Source: DSVZ01 sp964568145 (GTDB lineage Bacteria > Verrucomicrobiota > Verrucomicrobiia > Limisphaerales > J093). Taken from it: DNA of 64,000 nucleotides. Location of the stretch: contig CAZMOZ010000008.1 of the NCBI GenBank assembly GCA_964568145.1, positions 130,050 to 194,049 on the forward strand. Direction: 5' to 3'. Shown here one piece after another: positions 41,248 through 49,313 of this stretch. Made by a program: the position numbers and the translations under genes. The first letter of the stretch is position 1; the number at the start of each line of letters is the position of its first letter. Below the pieces are notes generated by a model. It saw only the letters and a program-made list of their open reading frames with translations. It had not been told where the DNA came from and ran no database searches.

Positions 41248-41712
41248 ATGAACTACGGCTTCTTCGAGCGCGGCGGTTGGTGGGTGCTGGGCCAGTCCGT
41301 CCTGATGCCGCTGGTGCTGGCGCTGGGACCGCTTTGTCCCGGCGAATCGCGCCCGGCCTGGCTGCGCGGCGCGGCTTGGATTTTGCTCGCCGGCGGCGCG
41401 GGGTTCGGAATTGGCGGCGCCTGGGTGCTGGGCCGGAACCGGACCATCTTCCCCAAGCCCGCCGCGGACTCGCAACTGGTCCGGCACGGCGTTTACCGGT
41501 GGGTGCGGCATCCGCTTTACACGAGCCTCATGCTGCTGGCGCCGGGCTGGGCGGCGTGGTGGGCGAGCTGGCCCACGTTGCTGGCCGGCGCGGTGCTGGC
41601 CGTGTTTCTCGACTTCAAGGCCCGCCGCGAGGAAGCCTGGCTGCGCGCGCAGTTCCCGGACTACGCCGACTATGCGCGCCGGGTGCGCCGCTTCGTGCCG
41701 GGGCTGTACTGA
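41248..41712 (+). CDS. Isoprenylcysteine carboxyl methyltransferase (ICMT)-like membrane protein
   Basis: Protein of 154 residues with three to four membrane helices. LVRHGVYRWVRHPLYTSLML is the SAM-binding signature of the ICMT/PEMT family, and REEAWLRAQFPDYADYARRVRRFVP matches the conserved C-terminus. Family members methylate lipids or small molecules in bacteria; the substrate is unknown. The start ATG at 41248 follows the palindromic element by about 50 bases. Confidence 0.85.
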   Translation: MNYGFFERGGWWVLGQSVLMPLVLALGPLCPGESRPAWLRGAAWILLAGGAGFGIGGAWVLGRNRTIFPKPAADSQLVRHGVYRWVRHPLYTSLMLLAPGWAAWWASWPTLLAGAVLAVFLDFKARREEAWLRAQFPDYADYARRVRRFVPGLY

Positions 41713-41785
41713 ATCGGACCGGGCACCTGGCTGCCCGCCGCGGGCTTGGAGCGGGCGGACTTCCGGAAAGCGCCAGGGAGTCGCC

Positions 41786-41853
41786 GGGAGCGCGGGCATC
41801 TTTGTCCGCGCAACCCTACGGGCGAACTCACCGGCAGGGATGCCGGTGCTCCC
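41786..41853. repeat. Nested hairpin repeat
   Basis: GGGAGC (41786) and GCTCCC (41848) close an outer stem; inside are GCGGGCA and TGTCCGCGC and a perfect ACCGGCA-ggga-TGCCGGT at 41830-41847. It lies in the 214-base gap between the converging methyltransferase and VOC genes and may end both transcripts. Confidence 0.5.
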
Positions 41854-41926
41854 AGAGGTGGCGGCTGCTCCGCGATCGCGGCACGCGGGGTTGAACCGGA
41901 CGGTAGTCCGGGCCTGGCGGCCCAAT

Positions 41927-42322
41927 TCACGGATTCCCGCCCGTGAACAGCGTGCGCTCGTCCACAAAGCACAGCCGGCTCCCAAACGGGTCGCGCGCGT
42001 AAAACAGCCGTTCACCCCAGGGCATTGTCGCGATGCCCTCGTCAATCACGCCTCCGGCCGCTTGCACGCGCGCCAGCGCGGCATCGAGGTCGGACACGGC
42101 GAAGTACAGGTATTGCAGCGGATGAAAGCGCCAGCCGCCCTGCTCGCCGTCACCGTCCGCCACCGGGTCGTAACAGGCCAGGATGACGCCGCCGCAGTCG
42201 AAGTAATGCCGGCCCGGCGACACGCGCTGCCCCGGCGTGCCAAACACGGCGCCGTAAAACGCCGCGGCCCGCTCGAGGTCGGCCACCGGCAGGATGACCC
42301 GGTAAAGACGGGGCGTGGACAT
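41927..42322 (-). CDS. VOC (glyoxalase/bleomycin resistance) family protein
   Basis: Protein of 131 residues with two beta-alpha-beta-beta-beta modules: ILPVADLERAAAFYGAVFG and YLYFAVSDLDAALARVQAAG, ending WGERLFYARDPFGSRLCFVD. The fold is that of single-domain VOC proteins, which bind a divalent metal and a small molecule. Reaction unknown. It is 20 bases downstream of the small protein gene at 42342, likely the same transcript. Confidence 0.85.
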   Translation of the reverse strand: MSTPRLYRVILPVADLERAAAFYGAVFGTPGQRVSPGRHYFDCGGVILACYDPVADGDGEQGGWRFHPLQYLYFAVSDLDAALARVQAAGGVIDEGIATMPWGERLFYARDPFGSRLCFVDERTLFTGGNP

Positions 42323-42341
42323 GGGCGGAATCGCTGCTCGT

Positions 42342-42566
42342 TCAGCGCGCTAGCGCGGGACGATCACGGGCCAGCCGGGCCGGTTTCGCCGGCGCCTGGA
42401 TTTGAATGCCGAAGCCTTTCAGCGCCGTGACGCCGGCCGCCGTGACAAACCAAGCCGCACGCCAGCCTTCCCGTTCCTTGAGCATCCAGCCCTGGCGCGC
42501 GCAGTAGTCCAGGAAACTCCCGCCCACCCGATACGGGTTCACGGGGATACGGTCGCTGGCTTTCAT
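42342..42566 (-). CDS. Small conserved-looking protein of unknown function
   Basis: About 74 residues. Start ATG at 42566 has GGAAAG seven bases upstream; a longer frame exists but without that site. YCARQGWMLKEREGWRAAWF and VTAAGVTALKGFGI resemble the winged-helix tail of small transcription regulators (a W-x-x-T-x-x-G-x-x-x-L-x-x-F-G-I pattern). Not recognised further. It follows the Nudix gene by 34 bases. Confidence 0.5.
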   Translation of the reverse strand: MKASDRIPVNPYRVGGSFLDYCARQGWMLKEREGWRAAWFVTAAGVTALKGFGIQIQAPAKPARLARDRPALAR

Positions 42567-42600
42567 GGCTGGCTTTCCGCGTGGCCGGCGGCAAGTCAAG

Positions 42601-43125
42601 TCATTCGCCGCGCCCGGCGTCCGGCCGCAAGGCCAGGTAACGTTCCCAGATCAGCGGCACGGAGCCGGCAAAGTCCCGCGGCCGCCCGGCCAGCCAGCGG
42701 GTGACGTGCGCGGGCGAAAACCAGCCGCCTTCGGAAATCTCATCGGGATGCAGTGTGAACGGCCCTTCGGCCCCGGCGCGATACACCCACACGAATTCCC
42801 AGCCCGTGGCGGCGCAGGCCTCGAGCTTGAACAGCCGTTCGGGCGGCCGGTCGAGCCGCCAGCCCAGTTCCTCGGCCACTTCGCGCACCGCGCCGTCGTC
42901 GTAGCTCTCGCCCGGCGCGAGGTGGCCGGATGCGGACGAGTCCCAGACGTCCGGGAAGCAGTCCTTGGCCGGCGAGCGCTTTTGCAGGAACACCTCGCCG
43001 CGACGGTTGAACACGAGCACGTGCACCGCGCGGTGCCTGAGGCCGCGGCGGTGGACCTCGCTCCGCGGCGCCCGGCCGATGACCTCGTCCCGGTCGTTGA
43101 CGATTTCAAAGAGTTCCTCAGTCAT
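42601..43125 (-). CDS. Nudix hydrolase (IPP isomerase / YfcD-like)
   Basis: Protein of 174 residues. The Nudix box is complete: GHLAPGESYDDGAVREVAEE followed by L-G. RGLRHRAVHVLVFNRRGEVF and LQKRSPAKDCFPDVWDSSA before it are shared with isopentenyl-diphosphate isomerase type 1 and YfcD-like Nudix proteins. The start ATG at 43125 overlaps the rsmA stop by eight bases; an upstream start would run far into rsmA. Confidence 0.9.
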   Translation of the reverse strand: MTEELFEIVNDRDEVIGRAPRSEVHRRGLRHRAVHVLVFNRRGEVFLQKRSPAKDCFPDVWDSSASGHLAPGESYDDGAVREVAEELGWRLDRPPERLFKLEACAATGWEFVWVYRAGAEGPFTLHPDEISEGGWFSPAHVTRWLAGRPRDFAGSVPLIWERYLALRPDAGRGE

Positions 43126-44008
43126 GCGCGGGCAGGTTGGCGAGCCGCCGGGCCAGCTCGAGGAAATGTTCCCGGCTGAGGTTTTCCGCGCGCTCGTCCG
43201 GTTTGAGGCCGAGATCGCCCCAGGCGGCCTCAAGCACGGGCGCGGGCCAGTCGAACTTGAGCAGCTTGAGCGCCTTCTTGCGGCGCTCGGAGAACGCCCG
43301 CTTCACCATCCGCCGGAACACGCGCTCGCCGGCGGCGGTCAGCGCGCCGGGCGGGCGGAGCGCCAGCGCAATGCAGGCGGATTCCACGTCCGGCGCGGGG
43401 AAAAAGCAGTCCGCGGGTATCCGGAAGGAGCCGCGCGGCTCGTAGCGAAGCTGCACCAGCAGCGTGAGCACGCCGTAATCCTTGCTGCCGGGGCCGGCCT
43501 GGAGCCGGCGCGCGACCTCGAGCTGAAGCGTCACGACGAGTCGCGCGGGCGCGCGCCCGGCCGCGGCCAGTTCCACCAGGATGGGCGAGGCGACCGCGTA
43601 AGGCAGATTGGCCACCAGTTTCCACGCCGACCAGTCGCGCGGCTCGTTTTCGAGCACGCGCAACGCATCCGCATGCACCAGGCACAGCCGGCCGGGTTCG
43701 CTGGCTTCGGTCACCGGTTCAACGTCCGGCAGCGTCGCGCGCGGCGCAACGCCCAGCCGCCCAGCGAGCACGGTCACCAGCCGGGCGTCCTTTTCGATGG
43801 CCAGCACGTCCGCGCCGGCCGCCAGCAGGTGTTCCGTGAGCGGTCCCAGGCCCGGGCCGATCTCCAACACGCGCTCGCCGCGGCGGATTTCGGCCAGGTC
43901 CACGATGCGGCGGAGTTGGTTGGCGTCGTGCAGGAAGTTCTGCCCCAGCGACCGCGTCAACCGCAGGTCGCGCGCCGCGAGGAGGTGTCGCATCTCGGAG
44001 AGTTTCAT
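43118..44008 (-). CDS. ksgA: 16S rRNA dimethyladenosine transferase RsmA/KsgA
   Basis: Protein of 296 residues, standard length. TRSLGQNFLHDANQLRRIV, VLEIGPGLGPLTEHLLAAG (SAM site), LVANLPYAVASPILVEL (N-L-P-Y catalytic motif) and FFPAPDVESACIAL with a C-terminal RMVKRAFSERRKKALKLLK are all family hallmarks. It dimethylates two adjacent adenosines near the 3' end of 16S rRNA during 30S maturation. The ATG overlaps the aminotransferase stop (ATGA). Confidence 0.96.
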   Translation of the reverse strand: MKLSEMRHLLAARDLRLTRSLGQNFLHDANQLRRIVDLAEIRRGERVLEIGPGLGPLTEHLLAAGADVLAIEKDARLVTVLAGRLGVAPRATLPDVEPVTEASEPGRLCLVHADALRVLENEPRDWSAWKLVANLPYAVASPILVELAAAGRAPARLVVTLQLEVARRLQAGPGSKDYGVLTLLVQLRYEPRGSFRIPADCFFPAPDVESACIALALRPPGALTAAGERVFRRMVKRAFSERRKKALKLLKFDWPAPVLEAAWGDLGLKPDERAENLSREHFLELARRLANLPAHD

Positions 44009-45369
44009 GACGCGGCGGCTTCGCGGAGGACCTCGGCCAGGGCGCGCACGGCGCGGCGCAGATCGCGTTCCGGGATGGTCAGGGGCGGCGTGAAAGCGAT
44101 CACGTTCACGTGCCCGCCTTCGGGCAGCAGGATAAAGCCGCGGCGCAACATCACCTTGACGGCCCGCAGCGTCTCGGCGGGGGCGGGCGAACCATCGGCG
44201 CGGCGCAACTCCAGGCCGGCCATGAGGCCGAGGCCGCGCGCGGACAGGCGAAGCCCGGGAGCCGCGTCTTGCAGGCCGGCCAGTTCGCGCAAAAGCATTT
44301 TCCCCAAACGGGCGCTGCGCTCGACCAGCCGCCGGCGACGGATTTCCCCGATTTGCGCCAGCGCCATCGCGCAACCGACGGGGTGGCCGAGGAAGGTGCT
44401 GGTGTGGATCGCTTCGCCGGTCGAGACCGGCCACGCGGCGTCCATGAGGTCGGCCCGACCCACGCAAGCCGAGAGCGGAAAGCCGCCGGTCAACGCCTTG
44501 CCGAGGCAGATCAGGTCGGGCGCGACGCCGCTGCGCTCGCAGGCAAACCAGCGTCCCGTGCGGCCCAAGCCGGTGAAGACTTCGTCCAGGATCAGCAGCG
44601 CGCCGTGCGCGTCGCAGAGCCGGCGGAGCCGTGGCAGGAAACCGGGCGGCGGGACGTTGAGGCCGCCGCGGCCTTGCAGGGGTTCGACCAGCACCGCGCC
44701 GATGCCGCCGCCTCGCAAGACGCGTTCAACGCCCGCTTCCACTTCGTCCAACGCTCCGGGCTCGCGCGGGAAGGGCGCGAACGTGGCGAACTCCCGGAGT
44801 TGCCGGCGGAACGGCGCGCGGAAATGGTCGCGGCGCGTGGCGTTGAGCGCGCCGTAGCCGAGGCCGTGATACGCGCCTTCAAAGGCGATCACGCCGGGCT
44901 TGCCCGTCGCGAGCAGCGCCGTTTTGAGCGCCGCCTCGACGGCCTCGAAGCCGGAATTGCCGAAGATGACTTTTCCGGATGCCGGACGGCGCGCGATTGC
45001 GCGTGCATCTGGCATCCGGCATCTGGCATCCGGCATCGGCCCGCTCTTTGCCCACCGCTCGAACGTGATCCGGCTCAGCTCCCGCGCCAGCCGCGCTTTC
45101 AGTTCGTGCGGATGCACGTCGCCCATCGCGTGGAGCAGGCGACCCATTTGCCGCTGCCCGGCGCGCACCACGGCCGGGTTGGCGTGGCCCGCCGCCACGA
45201 CGCCAAACGCGGCGGTCAGGTCCAGATATCGCCGGCCATCCGCGTCCCAGACGTGACAGCCGCGCGCCCGCTCCCAGACAATCGGCCACGCGCCGTCGGG
45301 GTCGAGGAACGTGACGTTCCGCGATTCGTACTCGCGGAGCAGATCGAGAATGGCGCGGGTGCGGTTCAT
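44005..45369 (-). CDS. Class III aminotransferase with an in-frame repeat insertion
   Basis: Protein of 454 residues. FGNSGFEAVEAALKTALLAT, FEGAYHGLGYGALNAT, ILDEVFTGLGRTG and the PLP lysine in ICLGKALTGGFPLSA identify acetylornithine/4-aminobutyrate-type enzymes. About 20 residues (PMPDARCRMPDARAIARR) stand between the expected SRITFERW helix and KVIFGN and are encoded by 7-base tandem repeats, which do not belong to the family. They fall in a surface loop, so the enzyme may still work. Substrate cannot be assigned; genes for ornithine synthesis are not near. Confidence 0.88.
   Translation of the reverse strand: MNRTRAILDLLREYESRNVTFLDPDGAWPIVWERARGCHVWDADGRRYLDLTAAFGVVAAGHANPAVVRAGQRQMGRLLHAMGDVHPHELKARLARELSRITFERWAKSGPMPDARCRMPDARAIARRPASGKVIFGNSGFEAVEAALKTALLATGKPGVIAFEGAYHGLGYGALNATRRDHFRAPFRRQLREFATFAPFPREPGALDEVEAGVERVLRGGGIGAVLVEPLQGRGGLNVPPPGFLPRLRRLCDAHGALLILDEVFTGLGRTGRWFACERSGVAPDLICLGKALTGGFPLSACVGRADLMDAAWPVSTGEAIHTSTFLGHPVGCAMALAQIGEIRRRRLVERSARLGKMLLRELAGLQDAAPGLRLSARGLGLMAGLELRRADGSPAPAETLRAVKVMLRRGFILLPEGGHVNVIAFTPPLTIPERDLRRAVRALAEVLREAAAS
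45005..45036. repeat. Heptamer-type repeat inside the aminotransferase gene
   Basis: gcatctggcatccg occurs twice in tandem, then gcat. Each 14-base unit is two related heptamers (GCATCTG, GCATCCG). It encodes part of an in-frame insertion in the class III aminotransferase. Confidence 0.8.
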
Positions 45370-45381
45370 CCGGTCGGGCGC

Positions 45382-46284
45382 TCAGACGCCGCGCTGGTCG
45401 GCCGGCCAGATGAACTTGTGCATCTGGAGTTGAAACCGCACCGGCAGCGCGTCGGCCACGATCTGTTCCGCCAGCGCCTGCCGGCTCAGCGGCGTCTGGC
45501 CCGGCGGCACCGGCTTCAGCGCGGGGTGCTGCTGCGCCGGACTGAGCGGGATCACGGACGAGAAAAGCACCGGGCAGACGCGCGCGAGTTCGTGCTCGGC
45601 GAGGACGCGCCTGGCCCACTCGTAATCCTCGACCGTGCCGATGACGAACTTCACCTCGTCGCCGGCGGTGAGGTGGCGGAGGTTTTCCCAGCGATTGCGC
45701 GCGGCCTCGCCGCTGCTGGGGCACTTGAGGTCCATGATGCGGTGGACACGCGGGTCCACGGGAGTGAGGTCGAGCGCGCCGCTGGTTTCGAGCAGCACGG
45801 TGAAGCCCGCGTCGCACAACGCGGTCATCAACGGCAGCGCGGCCGGCTGGAGCAGCGGCTCGCCGCCGGTGAGTTCGACCAGCGGCAGGCGGCTGGGAAT
45901 GCGGAAAGCGGTGTGCGAAAGGGGTGCGGGGTACGGGGTACGGGGTTCCAGGAGTTCGGATTTCGGATTTCGGATTTCGGATTTGGGTAATTGGACTTCG
46001 GACTTCGGACTACGGATTTCTGCCACTTGCGGCCGCTCCTCAAAGCCGGCTGACAGCGTGCCCACCGGGTTGTGTCGCGAAAAAGGTTCCGCCAGCCGCC
46101 GCACTTCCGTCAGCACCTCGCCCAGCGGCCGGCGCGCGCCTTCGGTGAAGGCGTAGGCGGTGTCGCAGTACGAGCAGCGCAGGTTGCAGGCGGTGAGGCG
46201 CACGAAGATGCACGGCAGCCCGGCAAAGGTGCTTTCCCCTTGCAGGCTGAGGTAGATTTCGTTGACGACCAGCGTCTCCGCCAT
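45382..46284 (-). CDS. queE: 7-carboxy-7-deazaguanine synthase QueE with an in-frame repeat insertion
   Basis: Protein of 300 residues; the family is usually 210-250. MAETLVVNEIYLSLQGES, the radical-SAM cluster C33-x3-C37-x2-C40 in ACNLRCSYCDTAYAF, LVELTGGEPLLQ and KFVIGTVEDYEWA are typical of QueE, which makes CDG in queuosine synthesis. About 45-50 residues rich in SEIRNPKSE-like repeats stand between the N-terminal half and LVELTGGEP, encoded by tandem heptamers. QueC, QueD and QueF are not in the window. The ATG at 46284 was chosen because the family begins there. Confidence 0.88.
   Translation of the reverse strand: MAETLVVNEIYLSLQGESTFAGLPCIFVRLTACNLRCSYCDTAYAFTEGARRPLGEVLTEVRRLAEPFSRHNPVGTLSAGFEERPQVAEIRSPKSEVQLPKSEIRNPKSELLEPRTPYPAPLSHTAFRIPSRLPLVELTGGEPLLQPAALPLMTALCDAGFTVLLETSGALDLTPVDPRVHRIMDLKCPSSGEAARNRWENLRHLTAGDEVKFVIGTVEDYEWARRVLAEHELARVCPVLFSSVIPLSPAQQHPALKPVPPGQTPLSRQALAEQIVADALPVRFQLQMHKFIWPADQRGV
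45955..46020. repeat. Heptamer tandem repeats inside queE
   Basis: TTCGGAT heptamers stand in tandem several times, then after a short break TTCGGAC, TTCGGAC and a variant follow. A GGGGTAC run is just before them at about 45928-45945. They encode the extra loop of the QueE protein on the minus strand. Confidence 0.85.
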
Positions 46285-46683
46285 GCGGCCAGTTAAGCCC
46301 AGTCCGCCGCCGCCGGCGAGGCAAACGTCGGGCCGCTTCGCGCGGGCCAGACCGGCCGGCGTGAGGTTTCGCCCGGTCAAGCGGGCGCATCTCACTTTTC
46401 TGCAGCCGCTGGAAACGGCTGGTCACCGCCGGGGTGGCGTCAGCCATCCCGGACTGCCGTAAAGGGCGGCATCTTGCCGCCCGGAATCCACGACGGAAAA
46501 CCGCCAGGCGGGTGCCGCCCGCACACCACCACCGGGCTGGAAGCCCAGCTCTTCGGCCGGCTGGAAGCCGGCGCCACCCCGGAAGGCGGTACGGCCAGCA
46601 AGAAATCGAGATGCGCCGGCCCGGCGCGGGTTAAATGGTTGCGCCCCCTCCGGGCGTCTCCTAGGCTGCGCGGCGCCTAACGC
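46285..46683. repeat. 399-bp gap with stacked short palindromes
   Basis: No gene is supported. GGCGGCA-tct-TGCCGCC (about 46467-46483, seven pairs), GGGCT-gga-AGCCC (about 46533-46545) and GCCGGCT-gga-AGCCGGC (about 46557-46573) stand within 110 bases, the last two sharing a CTGGAAGCC core. The promoter of ilvE should be close to 46684 but was not recognised. Confidence 0.5.
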
Positions 46684-47553
46684 ATGAAGGTTTTCATTGA
46701 CGGTAAGTTGTACGCCGAACGGGACGCCAAGATCTCCGTGTTCGATCACGGCCTGCTTTACGGCGACGGCATCTTCGAGGGCATCCGGGCGTACAACGGG
46801 CGGGTCTTCAAACTCAAGGAGCACCTGGACCGGCTGTTCTGCTCGGCCAAGGCGCTGCTGCTCGAAATCCCGATGACCCACGCCCAGCTTACCCGGGCGG
46901 TGGTGGAGACCTGTCGCGTGAACCGCGTGCGCAACGGCTACGTGCGCCTGCTGGTGACCCGCGGCGTCGGCACGCTGGGGTTGAACCCCAACCGCTGCAA
47001 ACGCCCGTCGGTCATCATCATCGCCGGGAGCATCCAGCTTTACCCGCCGGAGTTGTACGAGCACGGCATGGAGATCGTGACCGTGCCCACCACGCGCAAC
47101 CTCCACAGCGCGGTGAATCCGGCCATCAAGTCGCTGAACTACCTGAACAACATCCTCGCCAAAATCGAGGCGAACACCGCCGGGGTCGAGGAAGCCATCA
47201 TGCTCAACGCCGAGGGCTACGTGGCCGAATGCACCGGCGACAACCTCTTCATCGTCAAAGCCGGCCAGCTTTTCACCCCGCCGCTGTACGCCGGCGCGCT
47301 GTACGGCATCACCCGCGCCACGGTCATTGACCTGGCCCGCGAGGCAGGCGTCAGTGTCACCGAGACCAACCTCACGCGCTACGACGTCTTCAACGCGGAC
47401 GAGTGCTTCCTCACCGGCACCGGCGCGGAGATTGTGGCGGTGGTGAAGGTGGACGGCCGGGTCATCGGAACCGGCCGGCCCGGGGCGCTCACCCGGCAGT
47501 TGACGGAGCGTTACCACGCCTTGACGCAGGTCTCGGGCGAGCCGATTTTCTGA
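46684..47553 (+). CDS. ilvE: Branched-chain amino acid aminotransferase (class IV)
   Basis: Protein of 289 residues. DHGLLYGDGIFEGIRAYNGR, GYVRLLVTRGVGTLGLNP, the PLP lysine in PAIKSLNYLNNILAK and the EEAIMLNAEGYVAECTGDNL segment match IlvE, which makes leucine, isoleucine and valine from their keto acids; D-amino acid aminotransferases are the main alternative within fold type IV. It precedes mcsA by 110 bases on the same strand but is probably unrelated in function. Confidence 0.92.
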   Translation: MKVFIDGKLYAERDAKISVFDHGLLYGDGIFEGIRAYNGRVFKLKEHLDRLFCSAKALLLEIPMTHAQLTRAVVETCRVNRVRNGYVRLLVTRGVGTLGLNPNRCKRPSVIIIAGSIQLYPPELYEHGMEIVTVPTTRNLHSAVNPAIKSLNYLNNILAKIEANTAGVEEAIMLNAEGYVAECTGDNLFIVKAGQLFTPPLYAGALYGITRATVIDLAREAGVSVTETNLTRYDVFNADECFLTGTGAEIVAVVKVDGRVIGTGRPGALTRQLTERYHALTQVSGEPIF

Positions 47554-47663
47554 CCGGGACGTGCCCGTTGTTGATGATTCCTTCCCCCTTGCGGGCGGCT
47601 TGGAGGTGCCGCCGGTGGGTCGCTTGACTTGGGGCGCTTTTGTGACGAAATAGTTCTACGCCT

Positions 47664-48176
47664 ATGCTGTGCATGATCTGCCAGAAGAAGGAAGCCCGGG
47701 TCCACCTCACCGACGTGAAAAGCGGCAAGGTCAAGAAGGTGGACCTGTGCGAGGAGTGCGCCAAGGCCAAGGGCGTGGACGACCCCACCGGCTTTGCGCT
47801 GGCGGACCTGCTGCTGGGCCTGGGCGCGGGGGAGGAACTGGCCTCGGCCACGCCCGAAGGCGCCGACCTGGCCTGCCCGGTGTGCGGGCTGACCCAGGCG
47901 GATTTCAAGAAGGCCGGCCGGCTGGGCTGCCCGACCTGCTACGAGACCTTCGCCGAGGGTCTGGCCAACGTGCTCAAGACCATGCACAAGGGCACCCGCC
48001 ACCTGGGCAAGGTGCCACGCGGGCTCAAGCTGGGCCGCGAGGTCCAGGAGCGCATCCAAGCCTTGCAGCGCAGCCTCGAAGAAGCCATCGCCGTTGAAAA
48101 CTACGAGGAGGCCGCCCGCCTGCGGGACGCCATCAAGCAACTCAAGGAAGACCCCGGCGCCGTGGTGGCCGGTTAA
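47664..48176 (+). CDS. mcsA: McsA, activator of the protein arginine kinase
   Basis: Protein of 170 residues. Zinc-binding cysteine pairs C3-x2-C6 and C29-x2-C32 (DLCEECAKAKG) form the first site, and CPVCGLT with GCPTCYETF the second. The C-terminal ERIQALQRSLEEAIAVENYE is a UVR motif, the docking module of this family. McsA zinc modules bind and activate McsB. Gene order mcsA-mcsB-clpC is that of Firmicutes, but the ctsR repressor gene is absent here. Confidence 0.94.
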   Translation: MLCMICQKKEARVHLTDVKSGKVKKVDLCEECAKAKGVDDPTGFALADLLLGLGAGEELASATPEGADLACPVCGLTQADFKKAGRLGCPTCYETFAEGLANVLKTMHKGTRHLGKVPRGLKLGREVQERIQALQRSLEEAIAVENYEEAARLRDAIKQLKEDPGAVVAG

Positions 48177-48180
48177 TCGC

Positions 48181-49287
48181 ATGAACCTGCTCGAATTTCT
48201 CAGCCCCGCGACCCAGGCCGCCCAGCGCAGCGGCCCGAACGACCGGATCGTCATGTCCAGCCGGGTGCGCCTGGCGCGGAACCTCGTGGGCTTCGCCTTT
48301 CCGGGCTGGGCCAAGAAGGCCGAGCGCCTGCGCGCCTGCGAGTTGCTCCGCGGCGCGGTGGTGCGCCAGCCCGAGATGCGGGACGCCTTCACCGAATCGC
48401 TCGAGGCGCTCTCGGCGCTGGACAAGCAGGTGCTGGTGGAGCGCCACCTCATCAGCCGCGAGCACGCCGCCAAGGGCGCCGGCAGCGCCATCGTGCTGAG
48501 CCGGGACGAGCGGCTGTGCGTGATGATCAACGAGGAGGACCACCTCCGGATGCAGGCGCTGCTGCCCGGCTGCCAGTTGAAGGAGGCCTGGCAGGCGATT
48601 GACCAGCTCGACACCGGTCTGGAAAAGGACCTCGAGTACGCCTTCTCCCGCACGCTGGGCTACCTCACCGCCTGCCCGACCAACCTCGGCACCGGCATCC
48701 GGGTCAGCGCCATGCTTCACCTGCCGGCCCTGGTCCTGGACGAGCAGGTCACCCAGATCATCCAGGCGGTCAACAAGCTGGGCCTGGCCGTCCGCGGCCT
48801 GTACGGCGAGGGTACCGAGGCGCTGGGCAACGTCTTCCAGGTGTCCAACCAGATGACCCTCGGAGAGTCCGAGACGGAGATCGTGGAACGGCTTTCCAAG
48901 GTGGTCGCCCAGATCATCGAGCACGAGGAAAACGCCCGCGCCCGCCTGCTCGAAAAGCGTCCCAAGATGGTCTTCAACCACATCGGCCGCGCCTACGGCA
49001 TCCTGGCCAACGCCCACAGCGTCTCCTCGAAGGAGGCCATCAACCTGCTGTCCTTGCTGCGCCTGGGCGTGGACCTGGGCGTGCTGCCCGATGTGCGCCG
49101 GCCGCTGGTGGACGAATTGTTCATGCTGTCCCAGCCGGCCCACCTCCAGTTGCGCCACACGGAAAAGCTCTCCGCCGAGGACCGCGATGTCCTCCGGGCG
49201 GACATGCTGCGGGCGGCCTTGCGCGACGTGCGCCGGCCGTTGACACCGCCGCCCGCACCGCCATTGGACAAACCGCCGGCCGCATAG
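48181..49287 (+). CDS. mcsB: McsB, protein arginine kinase
   Basis: Protein of 368 residues with the ATP:guanido phosphotransferase fold: SSRVRLARNLVGFAFPGWA near the start, MINEEDHLRMQALLPG, and CPTNLGTGIRVSAMLHLP in the catalytic loop. It phosphorylates arginine side chains in damaged proteins, and the phosphoarginine marks them for ClpC-ClpP. It starts 5 bases after mcsA and ends 27 bases before clpC. The ATG at 48181 matches the family start; a frame opening 87 bases earlier would overlap mcsA. Confidence 0.95.
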   Translation: MNLLEFLSPATQAAQRSGPNDRIVMSSRVRLARNLVGFAFPGWAKKAERLRACELLRGAVVRQPEMRDAFTESLEALSALDKQVLVERHLISREHAAKGAGSAIVLSRDERLCVMINEEDHLRMQALLPGCQLKEAWQAIDQLDTGLEKDLEYAFSRTLGYLTACPTNLGTGIRVSAMLHLPALVLDEQVTQIIQAVNKLGLAVRGLYGEGTEALGNVFQVSNQMTLGESETEIVERLSKVVAQIIEHEENARARLLEKRPKMVFNHIGRAYGILANAHSVSSKEAINLLSLLRLGVDLGVLPDVRRPLVDELFMLSQPAHLQLRHTEKLSAEDRDVLRADMLRAALRDVRRPLTPPPAPPLDKPPAA

Positions 49288-49313
49288 CATTATTTCCCGG
49301 AGAGCGTTGTCGT

